NCBI RefSeq assembly: GCF_937863155.1
Contig: NZ_CALMFB010000011.1
Coordinates: 20,844-84,843 of the forward strand
DNA length: 64,000 nt
From: an uncultured Brevundimonas sp.
Lineage (GTDB): Bacteria; Pseudomonadota; Alphaproteobacteria; Caulobacterales; Caulobacteraceae
Direction: 5' to 3'
A program made the position numbers and the translations under genes. Shown here piece after piece: positions 8,555 through 16,389 of the stretch. The notes beneath the pieces were generated by a model. The model made no database searches. It worked only from the letters and a program-made list of their open reading frames with translations, and was not told where the DNA came from. The number at the start of each line of letters is the position of its first letter. Positions within the stretch are counted from its first letter, which is position 1.

Positions 8555-8570
8555 GTGTCGCGCGCGACAC
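8555..8570. promoter_or_regulatory. Perfect 16-bp palindrome upstream of the M16 protease
   Basis: GTGTCGCGCGCGACAC is a perfect 16-bp palindrome ending 15 bp before the protease ATG, just ahead of its ribosome-binding site (CGGAGA). It lies in the divergent promoter region shared with the glycosyltransferase. It could be a regulator site or a 5'-UTR hairpin; the sequence alone does not decide. Confidence 0.4.
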
Positions 8571-8585
8571 CTTTCGGAGACCGCC

Positions 8586-11462
8586 ATGAAGCCCCGTCAC
8601 CTGTTCCTATCGGCCGCCCTGGGCGCCCTGGTCGTCGGCATGGCCGGTCAGGCCGCCGCCCGCAGCGAGACGGCCGCCCCGGCGCCCGCGACCGCCGACG
8701 CCCCGGCCGCGACCCCGCTGATGCCGGTCGAGCGGTTCCAGCTGCCCAACGGCCTGAACGTGGTGTTCCACATCGACCGGTCCGATCCGGTGGTGGCGGT
8801 GGTCCTGGCCGCCCATGTCGGCTCGGCGCGCGAGGAGCCGGGGCGCACCGGCTTCGCCCACCTGTTCGAGCATCTGTTCTTCCTGGATTCCGAGAACCTG
8901 GGACCGGGCGGGCTGGACGCCATGAGCGCGCGCATCGGCGGCTCGGGCGCCAACGGCTCCACCAGCCGCGACCTGACCGACTATCTGCAGACCGTGCCCA
9001 ATGACGCCCTGGAGAAGATGATCTGGGCCGAGGCGGACAAGCTAGGATACTTCATCAACACCGTGACCGACGCCGTGCTGGCCAAGGAGAAGCAGGTCGT
9101 CAAGAACGAGAAGCGGCTGCGGGTGGACAACCAGCCCTATGGTCACGCCGGGGGCGTGATTTCCGAGGCCCTGTATCCGGCCGACCATCCCTACAGCTGG
9201 CAGGTGATCGGGTCGCTGGCCGACCTGGACGCGGCGACGCTGGACGATGTGCGCGGCTTCTATCGGCGCTGGTACACGCCGGGCAACGCCACCCTGGTGA
9301 TCGCCGGCGAATTCGACCCGGCCCAGGCGCGCGGCTGGATCGAGAAATATTTCGGCGAGATCCCCGCCGGCGCCGCCGTGCCCGAAGTCGCGCCGCGCCC
9401 GGCCGGTCTTCAGCAGACCGTGCGCCTGATGCATGAAGACGCCTTCGCCCAGTTGCCGGAACTGACCCTGGCCTGGCCGACCGTCGAACGGAACCACCCG
9501 GACGAGGCGGCGCTGGACGCCCTGACCACCCTGCTGACCGACGGCAAGGATGCGCCGCTGAACGCCGTGCTGATCGACGAGGCCAAGCTGACGTCCCAGG
9601 TCGGCTTCTTCCAGCAGAACGGCCAGATCGCGGGCGAGGCCTATCTGAGCGTGCGCGCCTTCGCCGACATCGACCTGGACCGCGTCCAGGCCGCCCTGGC
9701 CGACGGCTTCGCCCGGTTCGAGGCGCAGGGCGTCGACACGGCCGCCCTGGAGCGGGTCAAGACCATGGCCGAGGCCGACTTCTACGCCCGCCTGGACAGC
9801 GTGCTGGGCAAGGGCGCCGCCCTGGCGCGCTATGACGCCTTCGGCGGCGATGCCGATCAGGAGCTGGCCCGGCTGCGGGCCGTCACCGCCGACGATGTGA
9901 TGCGCGTCTATCGCCAGTATTTCGTCGATCGCCCCCATGTGGTCACCAGCTTCGTGCCGCGCGGCAAGACCGAACTGGCCATCGAAGGCTCGACCGTCGC
10001 GACCGTGGCCGAAGAGGCCATCGTCCAGGGCGCCGAGGCGCCGGTGGACGCGCGCGCGGGCGATGTCGCCTATGAACGCACCGCCTCCAGCTTCGACCGC
10101 ACGGTCGAGCCGCCGGCCGGTCCCGCCCCGGTGGTGACCGCCCCGACCATCTGGACCGTCGACAGCGCCAATGGCCTGTCGCTGTCGGGCATCGTCAACG
10201 CCGAGACGCCGCTGGCGACCTTCGACCTGTCCATCGAGGGCGGGCGGTTGTTCGACGACCCGGCGCGGCCGGGCGTGGCCAATCTGGTCGGCCGCATGCT
10301 GGATCGCGGCACGGCCAACCGCACCCCGGCCGAGCTGGAGAACGCCTTCAAGGCCCTGGGGGCGCGCGTCAATGTGGGCGTGGGCGACGAGCGGATCGTG
10401 ATCTCGGGCCGGACGCTGGACCGCAATCTGACCGCCACCCTGGCCCTGGTGGAGGAGATGCTGCTGCAGCCGCGCTGGGATCCGGCCGAGCTGGAGCTGG
10501 CGCGCGCCGCCGTCATCGCCGAAATCCAGGACGCCCGCGCCCGGCCCGACGCCCTGGCCGGGCGGGTCATGAGCCTGGTCGCCAACGACCCGGCCAGCAT
10601 CCTGTCGCGCAATCCGCTGGGCACCGAAGCCTCGGTCGGCGGCCTGACCATGGATGATCTGAAGGCCTATCACCGTGAACGGCTGATCCCCGGCCTGGCG
10701 CATTTCCGCATCGTCTCGCCGTCCGACCAGGCGGCGGTGGCGGCGGCGGCGAACGGCCTGGCCACCCACTGGGCCGCGCGCCCTGTGACCCAGCCCCCGG
10801 CGCCCCAGCCGGTCATGCCCGAACGGTCGCAGGTCTATTTCTATGATGTGCCGGGGGCCAAGCAGTCGGCCCTGCTGTTCGGCTATCCGGCCCTGAACCG
10901 GTCGGCCCCCGACTTCTATCCGGCCACGGTGATGAACTATCGCCTGGGCGGCGGCGGCTTCGCCTCGCGCCTGACCCAGCAACTGCGCGAGGGCCAGGGC
11001 TATACCTATGGCGTGCGTTCGGGCTTCGACGGCGGCGACCGGACCGGCGCCTTCGCCCTGGGTTCCAATGTCCGCACCAATGTGACGCTGGAGGCGGCCC
11101 AACTGGCCCGTTCGATCATCGCCGACTATGGCGCCACCTTCACCGACGAAGACCTGGCCGTCACCCGCAGCGCCATGAGCCGCAGCCGCGCCCGCGCCTT
11201 CGAGACGGCGCGCGCCAAGCTGGGCGTTCTGGCCGCCGTGGGCGAACTGGGCCTGCCGGCCGACTATCTGGACCGGGAAGCCGCCGTCATCGACCAGATG
11301 ACCGTGTCGCAGATCCGCGACCTGGCCGAACGCTATCTGCGCACCGACGCCATGTATTACGTCGTGGTCGGCGATGCGGCGACCCAGGCGGAACGGCTGG
11401 AGGCCCTGGGCTATGGCGCGCCGGTGATGATGAACGACCGCGTCGCAGAAGCAGATCGTTGA
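8586..11462 (+). CDS. Periplasmic M16-family zinc metallopeptidase, two-module
   Basis: A 958-residue pitrilysin-like protease with a signal peptide (MKPRHLFLSAALGALVVGMA, cleavage near AARS). The inverted zinc motif HLFEH is at about 92-96 in the N-terminal module; the downstream acidic ligand region is EKQVVKNEKR. The C-terminal half (about 520-940) repeats the fold without a zinc motif, ending in the substrate-binding GGGFASRLTQQLREGQGYTYG segment. Active plus inactive modules on one chain is usual for bacterial periplasmic M16 enzymes. The stop overlaps the downstream DedA gene (TGATG). Confidence 0.92.
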   Translation: MKPRHLFLSAALGALVVGMAGQAAARSETAAPAPATADAPAATPLMPVERFQLPNGLNVVFHIDRSDPVVAVVLAAHVGSAREEPGRTGFAHLFEHLFFLDSENLGPGGLDAMSARIGGSGANGSTSRDLTDYLQTVPNDALEKMIWAEADKLGYFINTVTDAVLAKEKQVVKNEKRLRVDNQPYGHAGGVISEALYPADHPYSWQVIGSLADLDAATLDDVRGFYRRWYTPGNATLVIAGEFDPAQARGWIEKYFGEIPAGAAVPEVAPRPAGLQQTVRLMHEDAFAQLPELTLAWPTVERNHPDEAALDALTTLLTDGKDAPLNAVLIDEAKLTSQVGFFQQNGQIAGEAYLSVRAFADIDLDRVQAALADGFARFEAQGVDTAALERVKTMAEADFYARLDSVLGKGAALARYDAFGGDADQELARLRAVTADDVMRVYRQYFVDRPHVVTSFVPRGKTELAIEGSTVATVAEEAIVQGAEAPVDARAGDVAYERTASSFDRTVEPPAGPAPVVTAPTIWTVDSANGLSLSGIVNAETPLATFDLSIEGGRLFDDPARPGVANLVGRMLDRGTANRTPAELENAFKALGARVNVGVGDERIVISGRTLDRNLTATLALVEEMLLQPRWDPAELELARAAVIAEIQDARARPDALAGRVMSLVANDPASILSRNPLGTEASVGGLTMDDLKAYHRERLIPGLAHFRIVSPSDQAAVAAAANGLATHWAARPVTQPPAPQPVMPERSQVYFYDVPGAKQSALLFGYPALNRSAPDFYPATVMNYRLGGGGFASRLTQQLREGQGYTYGVRSGFDGGDRTGAFALGSNVRTNVTLEAAQLARSIIADYGATFTDEDLAVTRSAMSRSRARAFETARAKLGVLAAVGELGLPADYLDREAAVIDQMTVSQIRDLAERYLRTDAMYYVVVGDAATQAERLEALGYGAPVMMNDRVAEADR

Positions 11463-12094
11463 TGGAGAACTGGGCGTCCGACCTCGGGGACTTCATCACC
11501 CGCAACGCCGCCTGGGGCGCGCCGGTTCTAGGGCTGATCACCTTCGGGGAATCGCTGGTCCTGATCGGCGGCTTCTTTCCGGCCACCGCCCTGATGCTGG
11601 TGGCCGGCGGCCTGGTGGCGACCGGCGTGCTGGACGGGCCGACCGTCCTGGCCTGGTGCATCGCCGGGGCCATACTGGGGGACGCCGTCTCCTACTGGCT
11701 GGGGCGCAAGCTGGGGCCGCGCGCCTGGCGGATTCCGATCCTGCGCAAATATCGCCGTCTGATGGCGCGGGCGCGGATGTTCTTCCGCCGCTATGGCGTC
11801 GCCTCGATCTATCTGTGCCGGTTCATGGGGCCGGTGCGGGCCTTCGTGCCGCTGATCGCCGGGGTCACGGCCATGCCGAACCTGAAATTCCAGCTGGCCA
11901 ATGTCGGGTCGGCGATCATCTGGGTGCCGGTGATGCTGGCCCCCGGCTATCTCGCCGGCAAGGGCGCCCAGTTGATCGGCGGCCAGCACGCGATGGAGTG
12001 GGCGCTGGGCGGCATCGCGGTGGTGGCGATCCTGGCGCTGATCCTTCACGCCCTGCGCGAGCGCAAGGCCGCCCGGGACGAGCATCAGCCATGA
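11462..12094 (+). CDS. DedA-family membrane protein
   Basis: DedA proteins are inner membrane proteins linked to lipid-carrier flipping and membrane homeostasis. The 210-residue protein shows typical motifs: GLITFGESLVLIGGFFPA, GAILGDAVSYWLGRKLG, FFRRYGVASIYLCRFMGPVR and VPLIAGVTAMPN. The Arg in RFMGPVR and the acidic residues in the first motifs are those known to matter in the family. About four to five membrane segments are visible. ATG at 11462 is chosen because it overlaps the protease stop; a TTG directly before it is a possible alternative. Confidence 0.88.
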   Translation: MENWASDLGDFITRNAAWGAPVLGLITFGESLVLIGGFFPATALMLVAGGLVATGVLDGPTVLAWCIAGAILGDAVSYWLGRKLGPRAWRIPILRKYRRLMARARMFFRRYGVASIYLCRFMGPVRAFVPLIAGVTAMPNLKFQLANVGSAIIWVPVMLAPGYLAGKGAQLIGGQHAMEWALGGIAVVAILALILHALRERKAARDEHQP

Positions 12095-12104
12095 CTTTGT
12101 GTTT

Positions 12105-12134
12105 CGCGGGCGCAAACCGGCCTTAACGCCCGCG
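12105..12134 (+). terminator. Possible hairpin terminator after the DedA gene
   Basis: CGCGGGCG and CGCCCGCG form an 8-bp G+C stem around a 14-nt loop, 10 bp after the DedA stop and 54 bp before pyk. It lacks a long U tract, so it may be a weak terminator or a leader hairpin. Confidence 0.3.
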
Positions 12135-12187
12135 GGTTTCGCCGTCACAAAGGGTTCCGGCCCCTCTTTCGACGCCCGGACACATCA

Positions 12188-13630
12188 ATGATCAGAGCCA
12201 GACGCGCGCGCATCGTCGCCACCCTCGGTCCCGCCAGCCGCGCGCCGGGCATGGTCAAGGCCCTGGCCCAGGCCGGCGCCGACGTCTTTCGCCTGAACTT
12301 CAGTCACGGCAGCCATGAGGATCATGCAGCGGCCCTGAAGGCCGTGCGCGGCGCCGAGATGGCCCTGCAACGCCCTCTGGGGGTTCTGGCCGACCTGCAA
12401 GGGCCGAAGCTGCGGCTGGGCCGGTTCGCGGACGGCGCAATCGAGGTGAAGCCCGGCCACGTCATGCGGTTCGACCTGGACCCCGCGCCCGGCGACGCCA
12501 CGCGGGTGCAGATGCCGCACCCGGAAATCTTCAAGGCCCTGCGCACCGGCATGGCGCTGCTGATCGACGACGGCCGCATCCGCCTGCGGGTCGGCGAGCG
12601 CGCCGATGACTGGGCCGAGGTGACGGTCGAAAGCGGCACGAAGCTGTCGGACCGCAAGGGCGTGGCCGTGCCCGACGCCGTCATCCCCGTCTCGGCCCTG
12701 ACGACCAAGGACCGCGAGGATCTGGCCTTCGCCCTGCGCCTGGGCGTCGACTGGGTGGCCCTCAGCTTCGTCCAGAAGGCCGAGGACATGGCCGAGCTGA
12801 AGCGGCTGGTGAACGGCAAGGCGGCCTGCCTGGCCAAGATCGAAAAGCCCCAGGCGCTGCAGGATCTGGAATCCATCCTGGACTATTGCGACGGGGTGAT
12901 GGTGGCGCGTGGGGACCTGGGGGTCGAGCTGCTGCCCGAAGAAGTGCCGGTGGCGCAGAAGCAGATTTTGCGCGCGGCCCGTCGCCGGGGCGTGCCGGCC
13001 ATCGTCGCCACCCAGATGCTGGAATCCATGACCAGCGCCCCCGCCCCCACCCGCGCCGAGGCGTCGGACGTGGCCAATGCGGTCTATGAAGGCGCCGATG
13101 CCCTGATGCTGTCGGCCGAGACGGCGTCGGGCGACTATCCGCTGGAGGCCGTGGGCATCATGAGCCGGATCATCGAGCGGGTCGAACGCGACCCCCTGTG
13201 GCCCAGCCTGATGGACGCCGAACACGCGGGCATGGACGAACATGACGTCGACGCCCTGGTCGCCGCCGCGCGCAAGGCGGCCGAGGCGCAATCGACCGCC
13301 TGTATGGTGGTTTTCACCACCCTGGGCGGCACGGCGCGGCGCATGTCGCGCGAACGGCCGCTGCAGCCCGTGCTGGCCCTGACGCCCAATCCCGACACGG
13401 CGCGCCGCCTGGCCCTGGTCTGGGGACTGGAGCCGAGGCTGGGCAAACAGCCGGATTCGCTGGAGGCCGTCACCGACGACGCGGTGACCAGCGCGGTGAA
13501 GTTCGGCCTGGCCGAGGCCGGCCAGCGCATCCTGATCCTGGCCGGCACCCCGTTCGGCGCGCCGGGCGCGGCCAACCTTCTGCGCCTGGCCCATGCGCCG
13601 GCGGGGCCGAAGACGCGCGGCAAGACCTGA
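12188..13630 (+). CDS. pyk: Pyruvate kinase
   Basis: Converts PEP and ADP to pyruvate and ATP in lower glycolysis. The 480 residues have all class motifs: IVATLGPAS at the start, VFRLNFSHG, LADLQGPKLRLG, the active-site CLAKIEKPQAL, GVMVARGDLGVELL, and ATQMLESM. The smaller C-terminal regulatory domain (about 345-475) is present but ends soon after the fold. Pyruvate phosphate dikinase, which can run the opposite conversion, lies about 9 kb downstream. It appears to be a single gene unit. Confidence 0.96.
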   Translation: MIRARRARIVATLGPASRAPGMVKALAQAGADVFRLNFSHGSHEDHAAALKAVRGAEMALQRPLGVLADLQGPKLRLGRFADGAIEVKPGHVMRFDLDPAPGDATRVQMPHPEIFKALRTGMALLIDDGRIRLRVGERADDWAEVTVESGTKLSDRKGVAVPDAVIPVSALTTKDREDLAFALRLGVDWVALSFVQKAEDMAELKRLVNGKAACLAKIEKPQALQDLESILDYCDGVMVARGDLGVELLPEEVPVAQKQILRAARRRGVPAIVATQMLESMTSAPAPTRAEASDVANAVYEGADALMLSAETASGDYPLEAVGIMSRIIERVERDPLWPSLMDAEHAGMDEHDVDALVAAARKAAEAQSTACMVVFTTLGGTARRMSRERPLQPVLALTPNPDTARRLALVWGLEPRLGKQPDSLEAVTDDAVTSAVKFGLAEAGQRILILAGTPFGAPGAANLLRLAHAPAGPKTRGKT

Positions 13631-13680
13631 CGCCGTTTCCGGGCTACCGTTCGATCCATGTCGAATCCTGCACGGTCCGC

Positions 13681-14721
13681 ATGATCAAATACATCGGCTC
13701 GAAACGCGCGCTTCTGGACCCGATCCTGTCGGCGGTGCGCGATCTTGCGCCCCAGGGGGGGACGGTGTGCGACCTGTTTTCCGGCTCGGCCCGGGTCGGC
13801 CATGCATTGAAGGGCGCGGGCTATCGGGTCTGGTCGAACGATCACAACGCCTATGCCCACACCCTGGCCACCGCCTATGTCCAGGCGGATCAAGAGCGCT
13901 GGGCGGCGCCGGCCCAGGCCATTCTGAACGAACTGGCGGCCCTGAAGCCCGAGGCCGGCTGGTTCACCCAGGCCTTCTGCATCGACGCCCGCTTCTTCCA
14001 CCCCGACAACGGCGCCCGCATCGACGTCATGCGCGAGCGGATCGAGGCCATGGGGCTGGAGCCGGAGCTGAAGGCCGTGGTGCTGGTGGCCCTGATGGAG
14101 GCCGCCGACCGGGTGGATTCCACCGCCGGATTGCAGATGGCCTATATGAAGTCATGGGCGAAACGGGCGCTGAAGCCGCTGGAGCTTCGCCTGCCCGCCC
14201 TGCAACCGGCCGTGGCGGGCGGCCCCTGCATCGCCACGCGCGGCGACGCGGTCCAGATCGCCGAAAAGGTCGAGGCCGATCTGGTCTATCTGGACCCGCC
14301 CTATAACCAGCATTCCTATCTGTCGAACTATCACGTCTGGGAAAGCCTGGTGCTGTGGGACCGGCCCGAGACCTATGGCGTCGCCAACAAGCGCATCGAC
14401 TGCAAGACGCGCAAGAGCGCCTTCAACAGCCGCCCCGGCATCGGCCCGGCCCTGCAGACAGTGATCGAGCGGCTGAAGGCGCCGCAACTGATCGTTTCGT
14501 TCAACGACGAGGGCTATCTGAGCCGCGACGACCTGACGGCCATGCTGTCGGCGCGCGGCCATGTGCAGGTGGTCGAGATCGAACGCCCCCGCTATGTCGG
14601 CGCCCGCATCGGCATCCATGACCCGAAAGGCCGCAAGGTCGGGACGGTCGGGCGGCTGCGGAACGTCGAATATCTGTTCGTGGTCACGCCCACGCCGGTC
14701 GTGCTGGCGGACGCGGCGTGA
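13681..14721 (+). CDS. D12-class adenine-specific DNA methyltransferase, solitary
   Basis: A 346-residue N6-adenine methyltransferase. The N-terminal MIKYIGSKRALLDPIL and CDLFSGSARVGHAL (AdoMet loop, about 30-43) followed by the catalytic DPPYNQHSY (about 205-213) place it in the D12/Dam-like alpha group. The C-terminal tail RPRYVGARIGIHDPKG is conserved-looking but is not a motif I can assign. No restriction endonuclease or specificity gene is nearby; neighbours are pyk and two small membrane proteins. It may thus be an orphan epigenetic methylase, distinct from the CcrM type of this lineage. Target sequence unknown. Confidence 0.85.
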   Translation: MIKYIGSKRALLDPILSAVRDLAPQGGTVCDLFSGSARVGHALKGAGYRVWSNDHNAYAHTLATAYVQADQERWAAPAQAILNELAALKPEAGWFTQAFCIDARFFHPDNGARIDVMRERIEAMGLEPELKAVVLVALMEAADRVDSTAGLQMAYMKSWAKRALKPLELRLPALQPAVAGGPCIATRGDAVQIAEKVEADLVYLDPPYNQHSYLSNYHVWESLVLWDRPETYGVANKRIDCKTRKSAFNSRPGIGPALQTVIERLKAPQLIVSFNDEGYLSRDDLTAMLSARGHVQVVEIERPRYVGARIGIHDPKGRKVGTVGRLRNVEYLFVVTPTPVVLADAA

Positions 14722-14786
14722 CGGGCTCGGCGCCCCGGTCCGAACGCGGGCTGGAACGGGCGCCGCCGCGCGGTCGTTACCGCGTC

Positions 14787-15011
14787 ATGGAAGAGCTGAC
14801 CCTGACGCCCCGCCCTGTTTCGCGCCGGTCGCCGGAACCGGCCGCCTGTGCCCTGCCGCCCGTGCATCGGTTCGACGGTCGCGCTGCGAACGATCAGACG
14901 CCGGTCCCGACGCCGGAAACGACTCGAACGTCCCCCTGGGTTGTCGTGATCGCGGGCGCGGTGGTCGCGGCCCTGCTGGGGCTGCTGCTGGGCGGAATGC
15001 TGGCGGCCTGA
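14787..15011 (+). CDS. Small protein with C-terminal membrane anchor
   Basis: Unrecognised. The 74-residue reading starts MEELTLTPRPVSRRSPEP, continues as a Pro/Thr-rich polar stretch and ends in one strong hydrophobic segment (VVVIAGAVVAALLGLLLGGMLAA), giving a tail-anchored or single-pass topology. The frame extends upstream to a GTG at 14718 that overlaps the methylase stop (GTGA); that start would add 23 Arg-rich residues and couple it to the methylase. Neither start has a clear ribosome-binding site. Its reality rests on the clean membrane segment and orientation. Confidence 0.5.
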   Translation: MEELTLTPRPVSRRSPEPAACALPPVHRFDGRAANDQTPVPTPETTRTSPWVVVIAGAVVAALLGLLLGGMLAA

Positions 15012-15067
15012 GACGTCTTGACCCGGATCGCGTTCGGGTTTCCCTTCGGGGCCGGGAGGAAACGGCC

Positions 15068-15340
15068 ATGACGCGGACGCTGAAGGGACTGCGGTGGGGG
15101 CTGTTCGGCCTGTATGTCGTGGCCGGGGCGGCGGCCTTGATGGCGGCGACGCCGGCGGGTCTGGCGGCGCTGGGTCTGGGCGCGCTGAACGTCAGCTTCA
15201 CCCCCGCCATGATCCTGGGCCTGCCGTGGAGCCTGCCGCTGTTCGTGCTGGATGACGGGGCGGCGGCGCGGTTCGCCAGCCTGGGCATCTGTTACGGCCT
15301 GAATGTCGGCCTGGGCCTGATGCTGGCCCGTTCGGACTGA
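15068..15340 (+). CDS. Small integral membrane protein, unknown function
   Basis: A 90-residue hydrophobic protein with about three membrane helices: LRWGLFGLYVVAGAAALMA, AMILGLPWSLPLFVL and ASLGICYGLNVGLGLMLA. A strong ribosome-binding site (GGGAGGAAA) lies 6-7 bp before the ATG, supporting expression. It is 56 bp downstream of another small membrane protein on the same strand. No family was recognised. A terminator hairpin follows directly. Confidence 0.68.
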   Translation: MTRTLKGLRWGLFGLYVVAGAAALMAATPAGLAALGLGALNVSFTPAMILGLPWSLPLFVLDDGAAARFASLGICYGLNVGLGLMLARSD

Positions 15341-15348
15341 TCGGAGAT

Positions 15349-15370
15349 CCCGCCGCCTTTCGACGGCGGG
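15349..15370. terminator. Terminator hairpin between convergent genes
   Basis: CCCGCCG and CGGCGGG pair as a 7-bp stem with an 8-nt loop, extendable through flanking GAT/ACC. It sits in the 43-bp gap between the small membrane protein (+) and the SIMPL gene (-), and could serve either. There is no strong U tract. Confidence 0.5.
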
Positions 15371-15383
15371 ACCGATGTAGAGA

Positions 15384-16133
15384 TTAGCGCAGGTCGTAGA
15401 CGCCGGTGATGTCGATCCGCACCGTCAGTTCGCCCGCGGCGACGGGGGTCGAGGCGTCGGCGCCCATGGCCATTTCGGCGCGGGCGTACATCATCTGCGG
15501 ACGCGGGGCGTAGCCGCCGCCTTCCGACAGCGAGCGGATACCGCCCAGCTCGACGCCCAGGGCCTGGGCGTACAGGGCCGCCTTGCCCTGAAGCGCACGC
15601 ACGGCCAGCTGACGCGCCTGGTTCTCGGCTGCGCTGGGGTCTTTCAGGCCGAAGCTGATGCCGTCGATCTGGTTGACGCCGGCGGCGACCACGGCGTCAG
15701 CCGTCGTGCCGACCTTGGTCAGGTCTTCGATGATGACGGTGACGCGATTGTTGGCCTGATAGCCGCGCAGGCGGGGCGGCTCGTTCTGGACATAGTCATA
15801 TTGGGCCGACAGGTTCAGGCCCGAGGTCTGGACGCTGCGTTCCGGGATGCCGGCGCGGCGCAGGGCGGTCATGACCTCGGTCATGCGGGCGGCGTTCTGG
15901 CGCATGGCCTCGGCGGCGGTCGGGGCCTCGGTCACCACGCCGAAGCTGATGGTCGCCATGTCCGGCGCGGCCCTGACTTCGCCATAGGCCGACAGATTCA
16001 GCGACGGGCGCTCGGTCACGGCCTGGATGGTCAAGGGGGCGCCTCCGTTGGGTTGGCTCTGGGCCTGGACGACGGCGGGGGCCGAAGCCGCCAGGGCGGC
16101 GCCGATCATCAAGGCGGAAAGGGTGCGGGTCAT
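15384..16133 (-). CDS. Periplasmic SIMPL-domain (DUF541) protein
   Basis: A 249-residue secreted protein with a signal peptide (MTRTLSALMIGAALAASAPAVVQAQ, AxA-type cleavage). The SIMPL/DUF541 domain spans most of the mature chain: LNLSAYGEVRAAPDMATISFGV, then RRAGIPERSVQTSGLNL and NQIDGISFGLKD. Members include E. coli YggE (oxidative stress phenotype) and Brucella BP26, which forms ring-like oligomers. A strong start context precedes ATG 16133. No operon partner is apparent. Exact role unknown; an envelope stress function is a family-based guess. Confidence 0.88.
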   Translation of the reverse strand: MTRTLSALMIGAALAASAPAVVQAQSQPNGGAPLTIQAVTERPSLNLSAYGEVRAAPDMATISFGVVTEAPTAAEAMRQNAARMTEVMTALRRAGIPERSVQTSGLNLSAQYDYVQNEPPRLRGYQANNRVTVIIEDLTKVGTTADAVVAAGVNQIDGISFGLKDPSAAENQARQLAVRALQGKAALYAQALGVELGGIRSLSEGGGYAPRPQMMYARAEMAMGADASTPVAAGELTVRIDITGVYDLR

Positions 16134-16308
16134 CGATAGTCTCCGTCAGAGAGAGGGTCGGGCCGAAGGTGGCGCGCGACCTGGGCCGAACCTTGGCCTT
16201 TGGCGTCTGAACCGAATGGCCGAGGGGCCGTGCAGGTTCCGTTCAACATGACGGCGAAACGGCGCCCTTTTCCCCCGTCCGCGCGCCTGCTAGGCCGTGT
16301 CGCTCGGC

Positions 16309-16381
16309 GGGCGCGTAGCTCAATGGTTAGAGCCGACCGCTCATAACGGTCTGGTTGGGGGTTCGAGTCCCTCCGCGCCTA
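16309..16381 (+). tRNA. tRNA with CAU anticodon (Met or Ile2)
   Basis: A complete 73-nt cloverleaf can be drawn. The acceptor is GGGCGCG/CGCGCCU with a terminal G-U pair. The D arm is GCTC-AATGGTTA-GAGC, the anticodon stem GACCG/CGGTC encloses loop CTCATAA, and the T arm is GGGGG-TTCGAGT-CCCTC. The discriminator is A, and CCA is not encoded (ACCG follows). The CAU anticodon fits elongator Met or lysidine-modified Ile2; the acceptor lacks the C1-A72 mismatch of initiator tRNA. The minus-strand beta-helix gene ends 8 bp downstream. Confidence 0.92.
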
Positions 16382-16389
16382 CCGACGCC

